A stretch of 17,963 bases of DNA from Bacilli bacterium (GTDB lineage: Bacteria > Bacillota_I > Bacilli_A > Haloplasmatales > Haloplasmataceae). The notes below the pieces were generated by a model. It did not search any database. It worked only from the letters and a program-made list of their open reading frames with translations, and was not told where the DNA came from. The position numbers and the translations under genes were made by a program. Each line of letters starts with the position of its first letter. Positions within the stretch are counted from its first letter, which is position 1. The stretch spans positions 1-17,963 of the forward strand of contig JAAZCR010000099.1 of NCBI GenBank assembly GCA_012513195.1, given 5' to 3'. Positions 14,065-17,963 of this stretch are shown here, one piece after another.

Positions 14065-14838
14065 ATGTTTTATGATACGCACGCTCATTTAAATGCGGAA
14101 CAATTCAAGGATAATTTAGAAGAAATCGTTAAGGAAGCGTATGCCTCTGGTGTTACATATATAAATGTAGTAGGTTTTAACCGTCAAACTAATTTCCTTG
14201 CCCAAGAAATCGCCGCTAAATACGATAATTTATATCCCACTGCTGGGTTACATCCTAATGATGTAAATGATTTTACGGAAGAAGATTTAGTTACTTTAGA
14301 AGAGTATGTAAAAAAAGAAGTTACTGTCGGTATTGGTGAATGTGGGTTAGATTATTACTGGTATAAAGATAATAAAGATAAACAAAAAGCTTTTTTTATT
14401 GCCCAAATTGAATTAGCACGCAAGTATAAAAAACCCTTAGTGATTCATGTAAGGGATGCATTTCAAGACACTTATGATATTATAGAAACCGAAATGAAAA
14501 AAGGTGCATTTACGGGAGTGATGCATTGTTTTAGTGGTAGTCCCGAAATGGCCTTACGTTTCTTAAATTTAGGTTTATATATATCTTTAGGTGGACCAGT
14601 AACTTTTAAGAATGCGGTGGCACCGAAAGAAGTAGCGAAAATTGTGCCCCTTGATAAGTTATTGATTGAAACCGATTGCCCCTATTTAGCACCCCATCCT
14701 CATCGTGGTAAACAAAATAAACCAAGTTATCTACCTTTAATTGCACAAAGTATCGCTGAAATCAAAGGAATAAGCGTTGAGGAAGTCGCAAAGCATACAA
14801 CTTTAAATGCGAAACGGCTCTTTTTACAACAGTTTTGA
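14065..14838 (+). CDS. tatD: TatD-family metal-dependent hydrolase/DNase
   Basis: A 257-residue cytoplasmic TIM-barrel metallohydrolase of the amidohydrolase superfamily; family members act as 3'-5' exonucleases on DNA and in D-aminoacyl-tRNA deacylation. The metal ligands are all present: THAHLN (H6, H8), GIGECGLDYYW (E92), LVIHVRDA (H128), MHCFSG (H154) and IETDCPYLAP (D204), followed by the family's RGKQNKPSYL segment. Length and order are standard and the protein appears complete. The ATG follows an AAGGAGTG site. The TGA stop falls where the family normally ends (NAKRLF-x-x-F), which supports the standard code. It is divergent from the GntR operon and lies 63 bases before the htrA-type gene on the same strand, with which it may share a transcript since no terminator separates them. 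Confidence 0.95.
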   Translation: MFYDTHAHLNAEQFKDNLEEIVKEAYASGVTYINVVGFNRQTNFLAQEIAAKYDNLYPTAGLHPNDVNDFTEEDLVTLEEYVKKEVTVGIGECGLDYYWYKDNKDKQKAFFIAQIELARKYKKPLVIHVRDAFQDTYDIIETEMKKGAFTGVMHCFSGSPEMALRFLNLGLYISLGGPVTFKNAVAPKEVAKIVPLDKLLIETDCPYLAPHPHRGKQNKPSYLPLIAQSIAEIKGISVEEVAKHTTLNAKRLFLQQF

Positions 14839-14901
14839 TTAATAAAAGCACCAATAATTTACATACTATAATTGTACAAGTTTAAAAAGGAAGTGGTGAA
14901 T

Positions 14902-15960
14902 ATGAGAAGTCTTCGAAAAGCCTTTTTAACTGGGACAATTATAGGTGGACTAGTTGGTGCTATGTTTTTTTCGTTTATTTACTTTACATTTTACTATCAT
15001 CGCGTCGAAGCATCTAACCCTTATCATTTAGAGCTAGCCACAAGTTATGCGATTGAAAAAGCGAGTCCTCATGTTGTGGGGATTATTAGGATTAATAATG
15101 GTAAAGAAACTGGTAGTGGTAGTGGAGTAATCTATCGACTTGATGAAGAAAAGGCATATATCGTTACCAACTCCCATGTTATTAAAGATGCCCAGAAAAT
15201 TGAAGTTGCGTTTGAAAATGAAGAACGAGTTGTAGCGGAAATCATAGGTGATGATATTATTACGGATTTAGCGGTATTAGCCATACCCAGAGGAAATATT
15301 AATGAAGTGATTGAATTTGGGGATTCAAGTAATATCCGCGTTGGTGAGTTTGTCGTGGCGATCGGTAATCCTTTAGGATTAAATCTTTATGGTAGTGCCA
15401 CTTTAGGCATTATATCCTCAAAAGAACGGTTAATTCCGATTGATTATGATAAAGATGGGCAATATGATTGGTATGCGAGTGTCATACAGACCGATGCAGC
15501 GATTAACCCAGGAAATAGTGGAGGAGCATTGGTTAATTTAGAAGGAAAACTAATAGGGATTAATTCGATGAAAGTGGCAGGTAGTTCCGTGGAAGGAATT
15601 GGATTTTCTATTCCTGCGAATATTGTAAAACGAGTCGTAAATGATATCGAAGTGTATGGCGAAGTTAGAAGACCATATTTAGGTATTGAAGTCATTAATG
15701 CGGCTTTAGTCACAAATACAAATGAGCTTAAACAAGGAGTCTATGTGAACGACGTAGTGCCATACTCTTCAGCATACAATGCGGGGATTAAAATCAATGA
15801 TATCATTATCGCCATTAATGGTGAGAAGATTAAAGATGCTATGGACTTTAGACATAAACTTTACCAATATGAAATTGGTGATACCATTACTTTAACAGTA
15901 GTACGGCGTAATAAAACGTTCACGTTTGATATAGTGTTACAAGGAAAACCGAGCCGTTAG
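14902..15960 (+). CDS. Membrane-anchored HtrA/DegP-type serine protease with one PDZ domain
   Basis: A 352-residue protein with a short basic N terminus, one membrane helix (about 10-32) and an extracytoplasmic chymotrypsin-like protease domain, as in Gram-positive HtrA/YyxA proteins for envelope protein quality control. The catalytic triad is visible: H92 in TNSHVI, D122 in IITDLAVL and S206 in INPGNSGGAL. A single PDZ domain follows (about 255-350: RPYLGIEV, GVYVNDVVPYSSAYNAGIKINDIIIAINGEKI). The ATG at 14902 is chosen because GTGGTGA lies just upstream; an in-frame TTG at 14872 would add ten poorly placed residues and overlaps a perfect TATAAT (14867-14872) that may be its own -10, although no good -35 is seen. 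Its TAG overlaps the stop of the convergent PBP gene by 4 bases, and the last codons form one arm of a shared terminator. Confidence 0.93.
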   Translation: MRSLRKAFLTGTIIGGLVGAMFFSFIYFTFYYHRVEASNPYHLELATSYAIEKASPHVVGIIRINNGKETGSGSGVIYRLDEEKAYIVTNSHVIKDAQKIEVAFENEERVVAEIIGDDIITDLAVLAIPRGNINEVIEFGDSSNIRVGEFVVAIGNPLGLNLYGSATLGIISSKERLIPIDYDKDGQYDWYASVIQTDAAINPGNSGGALVNLEGKLIGINSMKVAGSSVEGIGFSIPANIVKRVVNDIEVYGEVRRPYLGIEVINAALVTNTNELKQGVYVNDVVPYSSAYNAGIKINDIIIAINGEKIKDAMDFRHKLYQYEIGDTITLTVVRRNKTFTFDIVLQGKPSR

Positions 15961-15985
15961 TAATAATAATACGGCTCGGTTCCTT
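15941..15985. terminator. Bidirectional terminator inside the ends of two convergent genes
   Basis: AACCGAGCCGT (15947-15957) pairs with ACGGCTCGGTT (15971-15981) around a 13-base AT-rich loop. Beyond a 2-base A bulge, AAGG (15941-15944) pairs with CCTT (15982-15985). A T-run follows on the plus strand and TTTTCC lies on the minus strand. The left arm is the final codons of the htrA-type gene and the right arm is the final codons of the PBP gene. Confidence 0.88.
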
Positions 15986-17882
15986 TTAAAAAGTAGAGAA
16001 CTTTATGATAACCTTTATTGTTCATCTCTCCAGTTATTGGATTTACGATGACGGGAGAAACATTTTTCGTAGGTTTATACCAAGTAGCTTCGTATATAGA
16101 GAAGTAATCTTCCATAATTTTGGCCCAAACTCTTTTCGCATAGTTACGTTCACTAACAGTAGTTAAAGGGATTAATTCATCATAGCCTGTCCATACTCCT
16201 ACTACTAATTCAGGATTGTAGCCAATCATCGTGGTATCGTAATCAGTGGTACCACTCTTACCCGCATAAGTATGGGTAAGTTGGGGAATAATACTTAATC
16301 CTGTGACTGATTGGTTATAACTCATATAGGGATCAAACATACCTCTTAATAACTCATTCATAATGAAACATAAATCACGATTTAATATCTGTTTAGAAGT
16401 ATTCTTATATTCATATAGTACTTCATCGTTTAAATCGGTGATTTTAGTGATATATACAGGGGCAACTTGTTTACCCATACTTGCGAAGTACGCATAAGCA
16501 GTAGTTAATTCACTTAATTTGATTTCGGTAGCACCTAAGGCAAGGGAAGGTACGGGTTTCATGTTAGTTGTATTTATACCCATTCGTTTCGCCATTTTGA
16601 TTAGCGTACTTTCACCTAAAAATAAGTGTGTTTTAATGGCGTAGATATTATCGCTAACCGCTAAGGCATAAGCCATAGTGACATCACGATAAGCATAGAT
16701 GTTTTGGAAATTGGTTGGTTCATACTTTTCCTTCCCCTTATTTATATAAAAAGTAGTAGGTTCACTTTTAAAAGTAGTAGTCGGAGTAAATCCATGTTCT
16801 AAAGCCGCATAATAAAGTAGGGGTTTAATGGTGCTACCAGGATGGCGGTAGCCATTTATAGCCCGATTAAACTGACTAACTTGATAATCTCTTCCTCCAA
16901 TCACCGTTTTGACATAACCAGTTTGGGGGTCACTCGCGAATACAGAAGTTTCGATTAATGAGGAGGAAGGATAGATAGTGTTAATTGCCTTTAAACTAAT
17001 CTCATTAAGGGTTAGGTCTAAGGTGGTATATACCTTTAAACCATTAATATAGGGATTATTGAGTAGGTTATATGATTCTAATTCTTTTATGACGATATCA
17101 AGGAAATAAGGGGCAATATTATTAACATTCTTAGGGTGTTTGCCAATAATTTTGATATCTTCATTTAAGGCATCGCGATATTCTGTTTCTGTTATTTTTC
17201 CTTGTTCAAGCATTAGTTTCAGTATTAATTCTTTTCTTTCTTTGTTTCGTTCATAATCTTTTAAAGGTGAATAATAAGTTGGACCTTTGGGAATAGCAGC
17301 TAAGACAGCTGCTTCGCCTAATGTTAAGTCATTTGGTTGTTTATTAAAGTAGAAAATACTCGCATCATGAATACCATAAACTCCATGACCAAAATAAATG
17401 GTATTTAAATAGCCTTCTAAGATATCGTCTTTGGAGTAGTTCATTTCTAAGAGTATCGTGTAATAAGCTTCTCTTAGTTTTCGTTCCCAAGATTTTTCAT
17501 GCGTTAAATAGAGATTACGCGCATATTGTTGCGTAATGGTACTTGCGCCATAGCGCCTTGATAAGGTCTTTAAATTATCGAGAATAGCTTTACCAATTCT
17601 AAGGTAATCAAAACCATGATGTTCATAAAAGTGTCGGTCTTCAACGGCAATAATTGCCTTTTTTAAGTAATCGGAGATTTCCTCTAGTTTTACATAAGTT
17701 GAAGTTTTATTGTTTAGTTCAAAATACTTTTGCCCATCAATACTATAAAATTCTATAGTATTTAAGTCACTAATATCAGGTAATTGGTCATGTTTAATAT
17801 AATAGCGTGAATAGGAGATGATAATAACGATAATAATTAAGGTGCTAAACAAGATAATTAGTTTTCGATAATTTTTTACCAT
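15957..17882 (-). CDS. Class A penicillin-binding protein (transglycosylase-transpeptidase)
   Basis: A 641-residue bifunctional peptidoglycan synthase, PBP1A type. A short cytoplasmic tail and one membrane helix (about 8-27) anchor it facing outward. The GT51 glycosyltransferase domain has EDRHFYEHHGFD (81-92, catalytic E81), GASTITQQYARNLYL (112-126), RKLREAYYTILLE (134-146, E138) and GYLNTIYFGHGVYGI (157-171). The transpeptidase domain has the three penicilloyl motifs: S350-T-I-K, S410-D-N and K542-S-G-T, with Ser350 the acyl-enzyme nucleophile. Both active sites look intact. It polymerises lipid II and cross-links the strands, evidence that the organism has a cell wall. It lacks the long C-terminal tail of some Bacillus PBP1 proteins. 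AAAGGTGAGG precedes the ATG at 17882. The 81 bases upstream, to the window end, are AT-rich with no promoter I can call firmly. Confidence 0.95.
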   Translation of the reverse strand: MVKNYRKLIILFSTLIIIVIIISYSRYYIKHDQLPDISDLNTIEFYSIDGQKYFELNNKTSTYVKLEEISDYLKKAIIAVEDRHFYEHHGFDYLRIGKAILDNLKTLSRRYGASTITQQYARNLYLTHEKSWERKLREAYYTILLEMNYSKDDILEGYLNTIYFGHGVYGIHDASIFYFNKQPNDLTLGEAAVLAAIPKGPTYYSPLKDYERNKERKELILKLMLEQGKITETEYRDALNEDIKIIGKHPKNVNNIAPYFLDIVIKELESYNLLNNPYINGLKVYTTLDLTLNEISLKAINTIYPSSSLIETSVFASDPQTGYVKTVIGGRDYQVSQFNRAINGYRHPGSTIKPLLYYAALEHGFTPTTTFKSEPTTFYINKGKEKYEPTNFQNIYAYRDVTMAYALAVSDNIYAIKTHLFLGESTLIKMAKRMGINTTNMKPVPSLALGATEIKLSELTTAYAYFASMGKQVAPVYITKITDLNDEVLYEYKNTSKQILNRDLCFIMNELLRGMFDPYMSYNQSVTGLSIIPQLTHTYAGKSGTTDYDTTMIGYNPELVVGVWTGYDELIPLTTVSERNYAKRVWAKIMEDYFSIYEATWYKPTKNVSPVIVNPITGEMNNKGYHKVLYFLKGTEPYYYY

Positions 17883-17963
17883 AGTTTTTTCCTCACCTTT
17901 TCTCTTTTTATTGTTTTATTTTTTAGACAAAATATGATATATTAATATAGTAAAAAAATACCT

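Overview
The window looks like a low-GC, Gram-positive-type (Bacillota) chromosome. Coding DNA is AT-rich, Shine-Dalgarno sites are strong (GGAGG, AGGTGG) and genes are tightly packed. TAA, TAG and TGA all act as stops, including an ATGA stop/start overlap at 12111-12114, so I see no sign of a Mollicutes-type code. A bifunctional class A penicillin-binding protein implies a peptidoglycan wall, and two proteins carry lipobox signal peptides. I cannot name the genus. No rRNA, tRNA, CRISPR array, insertion sequence or phage gene was seen.

Layout. (1) 2-3098, plus strand: the 3' part of nicotinate phosphoribosyltransferase, a Pnkp-like RNA/DNA kinase-phosphatase without its ligase domain, and a small nitroreductase, closed by a bidirectional terminator shared with (2) a minus-strand lipoprotein of unknown function (3128-3982). 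(3) An AraC-type regulator (4239-5087, minus) diverges from a five-gene plus-strand sugar operon (5235-9865): two Gfo/Idh/MocA dehydrogenases flank three different xylose-isomerase-like TIM-barrel proteins. The first dehydrogenase is cut by one in-frame TAA. (4) A terminator at 9934-9970 separates this from a minus-strand EamA transporter and an operon encoding a YtrA-like GntR repressor, an ABC ATPase, a six-helix membrane protein and a lipoprotein with an Ig-like region and GLUG-type beta-helix repeats (13891 down to 10879). A perfect 24-bp palindrome sits at the predicted transcription start of that operon. (5) tatD and an htrA-type membrane protease (14065-15960, plus) converge on a class A PBP gene (15957-17882, minus), with a strong hairpin terminator built into the last codons of both.

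How it may work. The sugar operon resembles characterised oxidation/elimination/hydration/reduction routes for glycosides that run through 3-keto sugars (the Lgd levoglucosan enzymes and E. coli YcjQ/R/S): Gfo/Idh enzymes oxidise or reduce C3, and TIM-barrel metalloenzymes eliminate, hydrate or epimerise. The window has no transporter or sugar kinase for it, so uptake would be encoded elsewhere. The GntR-ABC-lipoprotein operon looks self-regulated, as in YtrA-type envelope-stress ABC systems, but it carries an unusual surface lipoprotein whose translation is coupled to the membrane protein. The best candidates for something little described are this operon and the three-TIM-barrel sugar operon with its nonsense codon.
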